DNA from: Bacteroidales bacterium
Lineage (GTDB): Bacteria > Bacteroidota > Bacteroidia > Bacteroidales > P3
Assembly: GCA_017645585.1 (NCBI GenBank)
Contig: JAGCOF010000046.1
Coordinates: 1-38,991, forward strand
Direction of reading: 5' to 3'
Length of the DNA stretch: 38,991 nt
Shown: piece after piece, positions 1 to 6,818 of the stretch
Layout of the letters: the number at the start of each line of letters is the position of its first letter
How positions within the stretch are numbered: position 1 is the stretch's first letter
Position numbers and translations under genes: made by a program
Notes under the pieces: model-generated
Database searches by the model: none
Seen by the model: the letters and a program-made list of their open reading frames with translations, nothing else
What the model was told of the DNA's origin: nothing

Positions 1-50
1 CAGCAAGCCGCCATCAAGAGAAACAAAGGAATGAAGAGAAGTCTTCTCAT
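1..50 (-). CDS. Start of a putative lipoprotein (partial, cut by window edge)
   Basis: Reading leftward from an ATG whose first base is at 50, the first 16 codons give MRRLLFIPLFLLMAAC. This is a textbook lipoprotein signal peptide: two Arg, a hydrophobic core, and a lipobox (LMAAC) with the lipidated Cys at residue 16. The rest lies outside the window, so the mature protein and its function are unknown. It lies downstream of iorB on the same strand, 71 bp away, with a strong hairpin between them, so it may be a separate transcription unit. No clear promoter was seen in the short gap. The call rests only on the signal peptide. Confidence 0.6.
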   Translation of the reverse strand, partial: MRRLLFIPLFLLMAAC

Positions 51-69
51 AAGCGATAGTCTCAATAGC

Positions 70-98
70 GAGGCCGCGGAGCGCAGCTCCGCGGCCTC
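70..98. terminator. Strong GC-rich hairpin, likely terminator
   Basis: There is a perfect 13-bp stem, arms 70-82 and 86-98, with a 3-base GCA loop. It lies between the iorB stop and the start of the next minus-strand gene. The only T-rich tail (GGGTTTT, 98-104) is on the plus-strand side. On the minus strand no T tract follows the stem, so minus-strand termination after iorB is inferred from position and stem strength only. Confidence 0.55.
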
Positions 99-121
99 GG
101 GTTTTAGCCTTGTGGTGTTTT

Positions 122-685
122 TTACTTGGCGTCGCGGCCGGCGCGGATGGCCTTGATGTTGGTCTCGACCACGGCGTCGCCCTTACGGCCGAAGATGGCA
201 TTGATGGCTTTCTCCAGTTCCTCGAAGGGAAGTTCGAGGTAGGGAGCAGCAGCACCCAGCAGCACCATGTTGCCGCGGGCGTTGAGTTCCTTGGCGATGG
301 CGTTGGCGTTGAAGCTGACGCATTTCTTCAGTTTCTTCAGCTCGGCGTTGACCTTCTCGATATCAGGATAGTTCTTGATGTTGATGAAGGGGTCGCTGTT
401 GGTGATGACGGCGCCGTCGGGAGCCAGGAAAGGCAGGTAGCGCAGAGCCTCCATGGGCTCCGAGCTGAGGATGATGTCGGCCTTGCCTTCGGGGATGACG
501 TCGGCGAAGATGGGGTCGGAGCTGATGCGGAGGTGGCTGAACACCGAGCCGCCGCGCTGGCTCATACCGTGAATCTCGCTCTGCTTGACGTTCATGCCCA
601 GGTTGAGGGCGGCGTCGCTGATGATTTTGGCCACGGAGACGATACCGTCGCCGCCTACGCCGCAAAGTATGATGTCTTTCTTCAT
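122..685 (-). CDS. iorB: Indolepyruvate ferredoxin oxidoreductase, beta subunit
   Basis: This 187-residue protein belongs to the pyruvate/2-ketoacid:ferredoxin oxidoreductase gamma-type family. It opens with MKKDIILCGVGGDGI, matching the GVGGQG nucleotide-loop signature of IorB, and continues with the SEIHGMSQRGG motif typical of the family. With IorA it oxidatively decarboxylates aryl pyruvates from Trp, Phe and Tyr transamination to aryl-acyl-CoA, reducing ferredoxin. The length is normal for a stand-alone IorB. It begins 12 bp after iorA stops, in the same operon. The Asp in place of the usual Gln in GVGGDG is a small deviation. Confidence 0.93.
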   Translation of the reverse strand: MKKDIILCGVGGDGIVSVAKIISDAALNLGMNVKQSEIHGMSQRGGSVFSHLRISSDPIFADVIPEGKADIILSSEPMEALRYLPFLAPDGAVITNSDPFINIKNYPDIEKVNAELKKLKKCVSFNANAIAKELNARGNMVLLGAAAPYLELPFEELEKAINAIFGRKGDAVVETNIKAIRAGRDAK

Positions 686-697
686 ATTGTTATCGAT

Positions 698-2284
698 TTA
701 TTTGTTAGCAGCAATACGTTTTTTGTTCTCGACGATGCAGACGCGCTGCGGGATGATGACGCTGACGCCGTTGTAGGCGATCTCCTCTTCGAGGATCTTC
801 ATGAACTCGTCGTGGTTCTTGGGCAGCGGCACGATGGTGCGGATGTGGTCGGGGTCGACGCCGAGGCCCTTGCAGATGTTGAAGAGCTTCTGGTTGGCGC
901 TGGAGGGCTGACCGCCGGTCATGGCCGTGATGTCGTTGTCGAGAATCATGATGATGACGTTGGCCTTCTCGTTGACGCAGTCGAGCAAACCGGTCATGCC
1001 GCTGTGGCCGAAGGTGCCGTCGCCGATGACGCCGATGGCGGGGAAGATGCCCATCTCGGCGGCTCCCTTGGCCATCGTGATGCTGGCGCCCATGCAGACG
1101 GTGGTGTCGATGGCACCCATATTGAAGCCGAGGGTGTAGCATCCGATGTCACCGAAGACGCGGCCGTTGGGGTATTTCTTCATTACGTCGACCACTGCCT
1201 GGTAGCTGTCGATGTGGGGGCAGCCGACGCAGAGGGCGGGAGGACGGTTGGTGACCACCTCGGGCACTGCGGGACCCTTGGGCATGGGATTGCCCAGGGC
1301 GATGGCCACCTTCTCGGCGTTCAGCTCACCGTCGCGGCGGATGGTCTCGTCCAAGCGGCCGTGCACGGGTTTGCCTTTGCCCAGGAAGCCTTTGATGTGC
1401 TCCTCGACGAAGGGCTGGCCATCCTCGAGCACAAGGATTTCATTCACCTCGTCATAGAGCTTGTTCAGCATATTGTAGGGCAGGGGATACTGCGTAATCT
1501 TCACCACGGGATAGGGGCATTTGCCGCCGGGGAAGTTCTCCTGCAGGTAATTGAAGGCGATGCCGGTGGTGATGATACCACGGCTCTTGTCGGTGCCGGG
1601 GATGTATTGGTTGAAGCCGCTCTCCTCGCTGCTCTTGGTGAAGGCGGGCTGCTTGTCGATGAGGTCGCGGTAGAGGCGTTTGGCATTGACGGGCAGCAGC
1701 ACGTAGCTCTTGGGGTCGCTGGGGCTGCTGAGGGGGTTCTGGGCGCGGACGGGCTTGCGCTCGACGCCGGCGCGGCTGTGAGCCAGACGGGTGGGGATGC
1801 GCATGAGGATGGGGGTGCCCAGCTGCTCGCTCAGTTCATAGCCGAAGAAGACCATATCGTAGGCCTCCTGCTGGTTCGAGGGCTCGAGCATGGGAATCAT
1901 GGCCCAATGGCCGTAGTAGCGGCTGTCCTGCTCGTCCTGCGAGGAGAACATGCTGGGGTCGTCGGCCACCACGATGATGACACCCTTGGTGCCGATGATG
2001 GAGGCGTTCATGAAGGGGTCGCCGCAGACGTTGAGACCCACGTGCTTCATGCAGGTCATGGCGCGTTTGCCGCTGTAAGCCACACCGATAGAGGCCTCGA
2101 GGGCTGTCTTCTCGTTGGCGCACCAATTGGCCACCACACCCTGTTCCTTGGCCTGTTTGCTCTTCATCACGTATTCGGTAATCTGGGTCGACGGGGTGCC
2201 CGGGTAGCTGTTGATGGCGCTACCACCGGCATCGATAAATGCCTGTGCTATAGCCTCGTCGCCTAAAAGGAGGAGTTTTGACAT
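698..2284 (-). CDS. iorA: Indolepyruvate ferredoxin oxidoreductase, alpha subunit (no ferredoxin domain)
   Basis: This is the catalytic, thiamine-diphosphate-binding subunit. Residues 1-180 form the pyrimidine-binding domain (SYPGTPSTQ near 26-34, NEKTALEASIGVAYSG near 57-72). The TDP/Mg motif runs from GDGTF at 421 to LDN at 448-450, preceded by the CVGCPH motif at 352-357 seen in IorA proteins. The protein is 528 residues and ends shortly after VCIVENKKR. Archaeal-type IorA (about 600-650 residues) carries a C-terminal two-[4Fe-4S] ferredoxin domain. No CxxCxxC cluster is present here, so electrons must leave by another route or another protein. The stop is clean and the frame intact, so this is a shorter subfamily form rather than a broken gene. 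It pairs with iorB downstream. Confidence 0.93.
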   Translation of the reverse strand: MSKLLLLGDEAIAQAFIDAGGSAINSYPGTPSTQITEYVMKSKQAKEQGVVANWCANEKTALEASIGVAYSGKRAMTCMKHVGLNVCGDPFMNASIIGTKGVIIVVADDPSMFSSQDEQDSRYYGHWAMIPMLEPSNQQEAYDMVFFGYELSEQLGTPILMRIPTRLAHSRAGVERKPVRAQNPLSSPSDPKSYVLLPVNAKRLYRDLIDKQPAFTKSSEESGFNQYIPGTDKSRGIITTGIAFNYLQENFPGGKCPYPVVKITQYPLPYNMLNKLYDEVNEILVLEDGQPFVEEHIKGFLGKGKPVHGRLDETIRRDGELNAEKVAIALGNPMPKGPAVPEVVTNRPPALCVGCPHIDSYQAVVDVMKKYPNGRVFGDIGCYTLGFNMGAIDTTVCMGASITMAKGAAEMGIFPAIGVIGDGTFGHSGMTGLLDCVNEKANVIIMILDNDITAMTGGQPSSANQKLFNICKGLGVDPDHIRTIVPLPKNHDEFMKILEEEIAYNGVSVIIPQRVCIVENKKRIAANK

Positions 2285-2347
2285 AATGCTGTATTTTTGT
2301 TATTAATTGATTTGTCGTTTATTCTGTTATCATCACTCTATTCCACC

Positions 2348-2548
2348 TTATAACTCAGCATAAGCCATCCGCATTTTTTTCTCAAACAGGTTCCAGAACT
2401 CCTCGGAAGACACACATCCTTCGGGCAGATTACGGTCAACTCTGTTTGCAGAATGTACAGACGGCTGCTGGAGCGTACGATACACCGCTTCGGGCTCACA
2501 AGCCATCAAAGGCTCCTGCTCTTCTGTGCTATAAGGTTTCCCACGCAT
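2348..2548 (-). CDS. Small protein of unknown function, first gene of the iorAB transcript
   Basis: This 66-residue protein begins MRGKPYSTEEQEPLMACEP and has a charged, amphipathic C-terminus (SSEEFWNLFEKKMRMAY). No family is recognised. Reality is supported by a perfect Bacteroidetes promoter about 20-50 bp upstream (2569-2600) that would place the transcript start just before the ATG. Only 63 bp separate it from iorA, with no second promoter visible, so it probably shares the iorA-iorB mRNA. It has no signal peptide or membrane segment. Confidence 0.6.
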   Translation of the reverse strand: MRGKPYSTEEQEPLMACEPEAVYRTLQQPSVHSANRVDRNLPEGCVSSEEFWNLFEKKMRMAYAEL

Positions 2549-2568
2549 AATTTATATAGTTGACGATG

Positions 2569-2600
2569 CAAAAGTAGGAATAAAAAACGACCTGTGCAAA
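2569..2600 (-). promoter_or_regulatory. Bacteroidetes-type promoter for the small ORF-iorAB unit
   Basis: On the minus strand a -33 TTTG (2597-2600) is separated by exactly 20 bp from the -7 element TACTTTTG (2569-2576). This matches TTTG-N19/21-TAnnTTTG, the primary sigma (SigABfr) consensus of Bacteroidetes. The inferred start lies near 2562, about 14 bp before the ATG at 2548. Confidence 0.8.
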
Positions 2601-2655
2601 TTTATTTGCAAGGACGTGATTTACAATATTGTTTTAATGTTGAAAAACAGCAGGG

Positions 2656-4017
2656 CTACTTGGTATCCACCCACCAGAACCTGTAGTATTTAATGGATTG
2701 TGCAGGTGGTACATGTATCACGACTCGTTTCCCTGAACGTAATACCATAATATCCATACCATTTTGACTATAATACATAACTCCACCCCATCCGTTCTTG
2801 CGTATATCTTTATTCATCCTCGTTAACGACTTTTTTGTGTAGTTGCCATTTATTACTCTCAGTATCTTATCTCCAGGCTCCAAGCCGGCCGCTTTTGCTA
2901 ATGAATTAGGGTGAATTTCTCTGAGTATAAAATGGTTGTTTGATAGATAAGATACGCCCAGTGGGGTCGAAATGCTTCTGCTAATTTCAATAACGCGGTC
3001 TTTGGGGGGAATTAACATCCATGATGCGTATGCTTTTAACTCGTCGGTGTTATTGAAATTTGGATTTAAGACATGTCTGGTTGCTGTTGCCTTCCACACG
3101 ATAGGAGGATAGGTAAGGTTGGGATCGTTGATTCGTTTTGCGTCCAAGGCGGCTATCTCAAGGAAAATGTCTGTGGTCTTGGTCTCTTTAACATACCCAC
3201 CTTCTTGTATTGTTCTGTTATTTTGTGTGGTGATGTAGTCGTTGGTTTTTGTGATGTAGTTATAACGTGCAGTTGTGGTGCTTCCTGTGTTGACGGTCCG
3301 GCTTGAGGGAGGAATGTAAGTGGAGTTAATGGTTTCGTTAACATTCCTTGAAATAGTAATCAAGAGGTCTGGATTGTTTTCATCCCGCGTCATTCCGGAA
3401 AAACTCATAGAGATGTCTATAAGTTCTTTGTCCAGCAGTGGATCGTTGCTGGTAATCAGGTAGTCATAAGTGTGACATTCGGAGAAGTCAAAATCTTTGT
3501 CATGCCGTTCCTCGAATGATACGTCTTTTGTTAAACGAGTTTTTCTTTGGGCAGCTTTCGAGTTGTTTTTGTTAAAGTCGTTGTAGGAGGCGTAAATTCC
3601 AAATTGTTTTAGTTTGTCTGGCAACTCGTATCTTGGTACAATTCCTGTGACATATTCGTATGTTTGCCCATTATTCCGACTGCGAAGTTTAAGCGTGATT
3701 GTGTCGTGTCGACCGTCCACCACTTTATAAAAATCTTCCTTGCTCCATCCGGCAGCCGATACCCCGTCCACTTCCAATATCATGGCGCCTAACTCTGGTG
3801 CACGACCTGCCCCATCATATGTGATTGGGTATGGGCCAGCAATATTACCGTCATAGATAACAATATGATTAATGTCGGTTATGGTTAGATACCCTTTGTT
3901 CCAATCCGAATATCTTCCGACTTCAATAACGTGCTGGAAGCCGCCGGGAAGGTTCTGTGCGAAAACACTTCCTCCGACAAAGAGTTGCATTGCAATAAGA
4001 AAAAAGTACTTTTTCAT
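2656..4017 (-). CDS. Secreted protein with PDZ domains flanking a DUF4136-like middle
   Basis: This 453-residue protein starts with a clear signal peptide (MKKYFFLIAMQLFVGGSVFA, then Q). Residues about 60-125 resemble a PDZ fold (GAMILEVDGVSAAGWSKEDF then TITLKLR). The middle (about 215-335) has the pattern of DUF4136-type periplasmic proteins: NPDLLITISRNVNET, a Thr/Asn/Tyr-rich low-complexity stretch, then DIFLEIAALDAK and PIVWKATAT. Residues about 365-425 are a second PDZ domain (HFILREIHPNSLAKAAGLEPGDKIL). No protease catalytic residues are seen, so a binding or scaffold role at the envelope is more likely than peptidase activity. The gene is visibly more AT-rich than the neighbouring iorAB. 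It has its own promoter about 300 bp upstream. Confidence 0.75.
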   Translation of the reverse strand: MKKYFFLIAMQLFVGGSVFAQNLPGGFQHVIEVGRYSDWNKGYLTITDINHIVIYDGNIAGPYPITYDGAGRAPELGAMILEVDGVSAAGWSKEDFYKVVDGRHDTITLKLRSRNNGQTYEYVTGIVPRYELPDKLKQFGIYASYNDFNKNNSKAAQRKTRLTKDVSFEERHDKDFDFSECHTYDYLITSNDPLLDKELIDISMSFSGMTRDENNPDLLITISRNVNETINSTYIPPSSRTVNTGSTTTARYNYITKTNDYITTQNNRTIQEGGYVKETKTTDIFLEIAALDAKRINDPNLTYPPIVWKATATRHVLNPNFNNTDELKAYASWMLIPPKDRVIEISRSISTPLGVSYLSNNHFILREIHPNSLAKAAGLEPGDKILRVINGNYTKKSLTRMNKDIRKNGWGGVMYYSQNGMDIMVLRSGKRVVIHVPPAQSIKYYRFWWVDTK

Positions 4018-4309
4018 AATTGTTGTTTTATCTTCTCCGACCCTCCAACGGAACTTTAATCTTTACCAATAAGAAAAGGCATGAGGTTATGTGCTCACGT
4101 CCGTTTGCATTTAGGTATCGCCAAACACCTTCGAAGGAACGGGATTATGGGAACAATTCTCACGCCTGAAGATATGCTATGGGTATAGCATACACAATCA
4201 AGCGAAAGCATTAATGCTCCGTCCTCCTTCTTAAATTTGGCGAATTCAAATGCAAGGACTGTATTGCAATGCTTTTCTTGCTTACAGCTTTCGCTCTCGA
4301 AAGCGACTG
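4018..4309 (-). other. Long 5' leader of the PDZ protein gene with two hairpins
   Basis: Transcription from the promoter at 4310-4340 would begin near 4303 and run about 285 bases before the ATG at 4017. Two perfect hairpins are visible: 4287-4304 (7-bp stem GCTTTCG, 4-base loop) at the very 5' end of the RNA, and 4173-4192 (8-bp stem TATGCTAT, 4-base loop). No known riboswitch is recognised. An open frame here (4095-4334) begins upstream of the promoter and is not credible as a gene. Confidence 0.45.
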
Positions 4310-4340
4310 CAAAGATACAAACATTTTTCAACATGGCAAA
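4310..4340 (-). promoter_or_regulatory. Promoter for the PDZ protein gene
   Basis: On the minus strand a -33 TTTG (4337-4340), a 19-bp spacer and a -7 TATCTTTG (4310-4317) match the Bacteroidetes consensus. It is the only such match in the gap between the S26/VanZ gene and the PDZ gene. Confidence 0.75.
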
Positions 4341-4766
4341 ATTTTTATTTATCCCGTTGCGCGTAATCCATAAATCCTGATAAAAAAATTTATAAGATTT
4401 ACAGGATTACCGCCGAAGTCGGGGAGGTAAAAAAACGGTGGTAAAAATAGGTCGTGCACGATATAAAAGGGTGGTCGATGGCTGGTTGGCGGTGGTCGGT
4501 TCAACCTCGGTGTAGATCCTAAAAGGTGCCTTTGTCGGATAAAAACAGGGGATGTGGCGGTTTTGATGTGCTAACAGTCGCTGTATCAGAGTGTAGTGCG
4601 CAATCTTGACGTTGTGTTGCCGCCGCACCCCCTCCGACTGTGGTCCGACTCAAGTCCGAGTCAACTCCGAGTGATGTCCGACTACAGTCGGACAAAATAC
4701 GGTGTATGTACGTGCATGATGCGGATATGTCGTGCACGATGTATTTAATAAAATTTAAGCTTTGAA
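4341..4766. other. Gene-free region with palindromes and an inverted-repeat block
   Basis: No credible gene is seen in these 426 bp. Three structures stand out. First, an inverted-repeat block with arms 4363-4369 and 4404-4410 (GTAATCC) and a nested pair (AATCCTG 4373-4379, CAGGATT 4402-4408). Second, two identical 10-bp palindromes TCGTGCACGA at 4452-4461 and 4730-4739. Third, an 11-bp tandem array between them, listed separately. A minus-strand open frame at 4407-4628 begins inside the array and has no supporting signal. Confidence 0.6.
4634..4694. repeat. 11-bp tandem array CCGAsTnnnnT, ending in a hairpin
   Basis: Five consecutive units start at 4634, 4645, 4656, 4667 and 4678, each CCGACT or CCGAGT followed by five variable bases ending in T. 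The last unit is the left part of a 9-bp inverted repeat (TGTCCGACT 4675-4683, AGTCGGACA 4686-4694). The period is exactly 11 in all four steps. Confidence 0.8.
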
Positions 4767-5561
4767 CTATCGGTGGCGGAGGCGGCGACGGGCAAGAAGG
4801 ATGACCATCCAGCCAAGGGTAACGCCGAGGGAGTTGGCGATAAGGTCGTTGATGTCGAACTTGCGGAACGGAAGGAGGTATTGCCCCCATTCGGTTGTCA
4901 ATCCGATGGCGATGGCCAGCAGCCAGACGAGCAAGTGATGAGTGATAAGTGATGAGTGATGAACTCTTTTGAGGTCCATCAAGAAGAGGGTGCAGGGGAT
5001 GAAGACGGAGGCGTGGAGCAGGTGGTCGGCGCGGAGGCCGAGGATGTAGTTGTCGAGTGGTATGCCTACGCCGTTCAATGGGGCCCACATGAGGAAGGCC
5101 AGCAAGCCGAAATACCAGGGCCTTAGTTGTCTCCGACCGGTGTGTCCCAACCAGCGCACTGCCAGGCGTTTGGCTTTTGATATGCTCAGGCGGCAGCGGC
5201 TGCTGCGGTGCCATTTGGGGTTGTCGGTGGTCACCTCGCGTCCGTCGGCGTGCGTCACCGCCACCAGGCGAGCCAGCAGGTCGTTGCGGTGCACCTGTTC
5301 GGTGCCTATGTTGTTGTCTCCCTGCAGGATATAGATGTCGTTTTTTATCTTCACCAGACGGTGCACCACGCGGCGCCCCTCATGGTGAAACAGCAGCACA
5401 TCGCCCACCCGAGGCTCGTCAGCAAGTGACTCGAGCACAATGGTGTCGCTCCCGTGCAGGGTGGGCAGCATGCTGGTGCCGCCGAAGGCCAGCTTCACAC
5501 GCTCGCCTGCCGCCAGCCGCTCCTCGGCGAGGCTGTAGATTATCTGGCTGTCAATCTGCAT
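4767..5561 (-). CDS. S24/S26-type peptidase domain fused to a VanZ-like membrane domain
   Basis: The protein has 264 residues. Residues about 1-105 form an S24/S26 (signal-peptidase-like) domain: GGTSMLPTL with the candidate nucleophile Ser30, RVGDVLLF, and VVHRLVKI, where His67 sits where SipW/ER-type signal peptidases have His instead of the bacterial Lys. A QGDNN motif follows at 80-84. Residues about 150-260 are VanZ-like: hydrophobic segments near 150-165, 183-196, 211-225 and 245-257, with TTEWGQYLLPFRKFDINDLIANSLG carrying the conserved E-Q-R-D-D-N pattern. The two parts are joined in one intact frame. It overlaps the upstream kinase gene by 11 bp. Residues 201-209 (HHSSLITHH) are encoded by a 7-bp tandem repeat at 4934-4961. 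The substrate is unknown. Confidence 0.8.
   Translation of the reverse strand: MQIDSQIIYSLAEERLAAGERVKLAFGGTSMLPTLHGSDTIVLESLADEPRVGDVLLFHHEGRRVVHRLVKIKNDIYILQGDNNIGTEQVHRNDLLARLVAVTHADGREVTTDNPKWHRSSRCRLSISKAKRLAVRWLGHTGRRQLRPWYFGLLAFLMWAPLNGVGIPLDNYILGLRADHLLHASVFIPCTLFLMDLKRVHHSSLITHHLLVWLLAIAIGLTTEWGQYLLPFRKFDINDLIANSLGVTLGWMVILLARRRLRHR
4934..4961. repeat. 7-bp tandem repeat inside the S26/VanZ gene
   Basis: There are four consecutive units, AGTGATG/AGTGATA, on the plus strand. Because 7 is not a multiple of 3, the coding strand reads through all three phases and yields the 7-residue pattern HHSSLIT. It sits in a loop between predicted membrane segments. Confidence 0.85.
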
Positions 5562-6411
5562 GGTGGCTGCTCATTATGGTGCTGAAACTCAGGCGTGCAG
5601 CATCGGCATCGGGCAGGCACCCCATGCGGTAGACAGGCACGTGGGAGATGACTGCCGACACGAAGTCCACCAGCTTGTCGAGGCAACGTTCCTCGCGTGC
5701 CAGCGACGGCGGGCAGGAGGGCTGCAGGGCGGTGAATGCTTCGACGGTGCCCAGGCGGCGGATGCTGTTCTCAGGCCGCTGTTCAAGACGGAGCAAGGCG
5801 GCAATGGGCAGGCGCTCGCGACGGTAGCAGGGGGTCTTGCCGCTCCACGGGGAGCCGTAGACGACCACCTCGTCACCTTCGATGCTGACGATGGGGCTGT
5901 CGTCGTTGAGTAGATAGGAGCCTTCGATGTGTTTGACCCAAAGGTGGGTATGGGTGCTTTTGCCGGTGCCGCTCTCGCCGAGGCAGAGCACGGCGCGGCC
6001 GCCGTTGACCACCGTGGAGGCGTGTATCGGCAGGGCGCCGAGGTGCAACCCCATCATGGCATAGGAGGTCCAAAGGGCATAGCGCAGCAGTTCAGGGTCG
6101 CCCAAGTGTGAGCATTGAACCTTGTCGGGTTGCCGCGAGTCGAAGCGCAGCAAGCCGCAGTCGCCGAAAGCATAGTAATAGACCCCTTCGCTGTCGGTGC
6201 CGAAACGACATTCCATCGTGTCGTCGGCCAGGCCGAAACGGTGGTGCCATCGGCAGTCGGGCAGCGTCAGGTTGGCGTCGAGCATGATGCGCCCCTCGTC
6301 ATTGGCGGCCTCTTCGGCCTCGAATACACTCATGCCCGGCAGGCGTGACGCCAGGTCAGCGTCGGCTTGGCCGCTGATACTAATGGTGTGTCCGCCAATG
6401 GTGTAGCGCAT
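5551..6411 (-). CDS. HPr-kinase-like P-loop protein of a PqqD-linked cassette
   Basis: This protein is 286 residues using the ATG at 6411, which lies 11 bp after the PqqD-like stop. An upstream in-frame start would overlap that gene and lacks support. The core resembles the HPr kinase/phosphorylase C-terminal domain: LPIHASTVV (His130), Walker A GESGTGKST at 145-153, and LLNDDSPIV at 167-175 matching the LVADD element. GSPWSGKTP at 187-194 follows. The N-terminal half (LPDCRWHHRFGL and the following strands) is the region normally found ahead of this core in Bacteroidetes relatives. Such HprK-like proteins occur in lasso-peptide and other RiPP-type clusters together with PqqD-like proteins, so a kinase acting on a peptide or protein partner is inferred. 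It is not the HPr kinase of carbon control: there is no HPr gene nearby and the partners differ. Confidence 0.75.
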   Translation of the reverse strand: MRYTIGGHTISISGQADADLASRLPGMSVFEAEEAANDEGRIMLDANLTLPDCRWHHRFGLADDTMECRFGTDSEGVYYYAFGDCGLLRFDSRQPDKVQCSHLGDPELLRYALWTSYAMMGLHLGALPIHASTVVNGGRAVLCLGESGTGKSTHTHLWVKHIEGSYLLNDDSPIVSIEGDEVVVYGSPWSGKTPCYRRERLPIAALLRLEQRPENSIRRLGTVEAFTALQPSCPPSLAREERCLDKLVDFVSAVISHVPVYRMGCLPDADAARLSFSTIMSSHHAD

Positions 6412-6422
6412 TGCTCTGGAGG

Positions 6423-6692
6423 TTAGTCGATGATTAGCCCTTGTTCGCGCATGGAAACCACCCATTCTTCGGCATCGCGGCGGGCCGTAGCCTCGTCGGT
6501 GTCGTAGTTGTCAAGCAGCACCTGCACGATGTCGTCTGTTGTGAAGTCTTTACTTTTCAGCTCATTGTATAACAACATTGCCGACTCGTTCAACGCCACC
6601 ACCTTGGTCATATCTACCGTTCCTTCCACCTGGCTGATGACGATGTTCTCTCCCGAGACATTGTGCACTTTCCGTTTAGGGTCAATCTTCAT
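6423..6692 (-). CDS. PqqD-family peptide-binding protein
   Basis: This 89-residue protein starts at MKIDPKRKVHNVSGENIVI. A longer frame reaching 6824 is open but would run into the divergent promoter region of the C25 gene and has no family match. The pattern VVALNESAMLLYNEL, then DDIVQVLLDNYDTDEATARRDAEEWVVSMREQGLI, is typical of PqqD/RiPP recognition element proteins, which bind leader peptides and present them to modifying enzymes. It is the first gene of a three-gene minus-strand unit with the HprK-like protein and the S26/VanZ protein. No consensus promoter was found in front of it. Confidence 0.85.
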   Translation of the reverse strand: MKIDPKRKVHNVSGENIVISQVEGTVDMTKVVALNESAMLLYNELKSKDFTTDDIVQVLLDNYDTDEATARRDAEEWVVSMREQGLIID

Positions 6693-6789
6693 GGTTGGTT
6701 CATTTTTGCAGGATAACGGCAAGTCGGTATCCTTTATTGCATGAGGCACAGAAAAATACATTATCTGTAGCGATGTCAGTTTTTTTTTG

Positions 6790-6797
6790 TAATTTTG
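6790..6797 (+). promoter_or_regulatory. -7 element for the C25 peptidase gene
   Basis: TAATTTTG matches the TAnnTTTG -7 element. No TTTG is present at the expected -33 distance; a T-tract (6780-6788) lies just upstream instead. It decides the start of the downstream gene: a TTG at 6795 falls inside this element, so the ATG at 6819 is preferred. Confidence 0.5.
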
Positions 6798-6818
6798 CAC
6801 TTGGGAAACAATGTAAAA

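Noticed and set aside
110..2266. Long plus-strand open frame of 718 codons
   Set aside because: It is antisense to iorA and iorB, which have clear family motifs. Its composition (Asp, Val, Gly, His, Ala) is the usual product of reading the opposite strand of GC-rich codon-biased genes.
4095..4334. Minus-strand ORF of 79 codons upstream of the PDZ gene
   Set aside because: Its start lies upstream of the promoter -7 element at 4310-4317, so it would not be on that transcript, and the protein has no family-like pattern.
4407..4628. Minus-strand ORF of 73 codons as possible RiPP precursor for the PqqD cassette
   Set aside because: It begins beside the 11-bp array, has no leader/core organisation, and lacks a promoter or ribosome-binding context.
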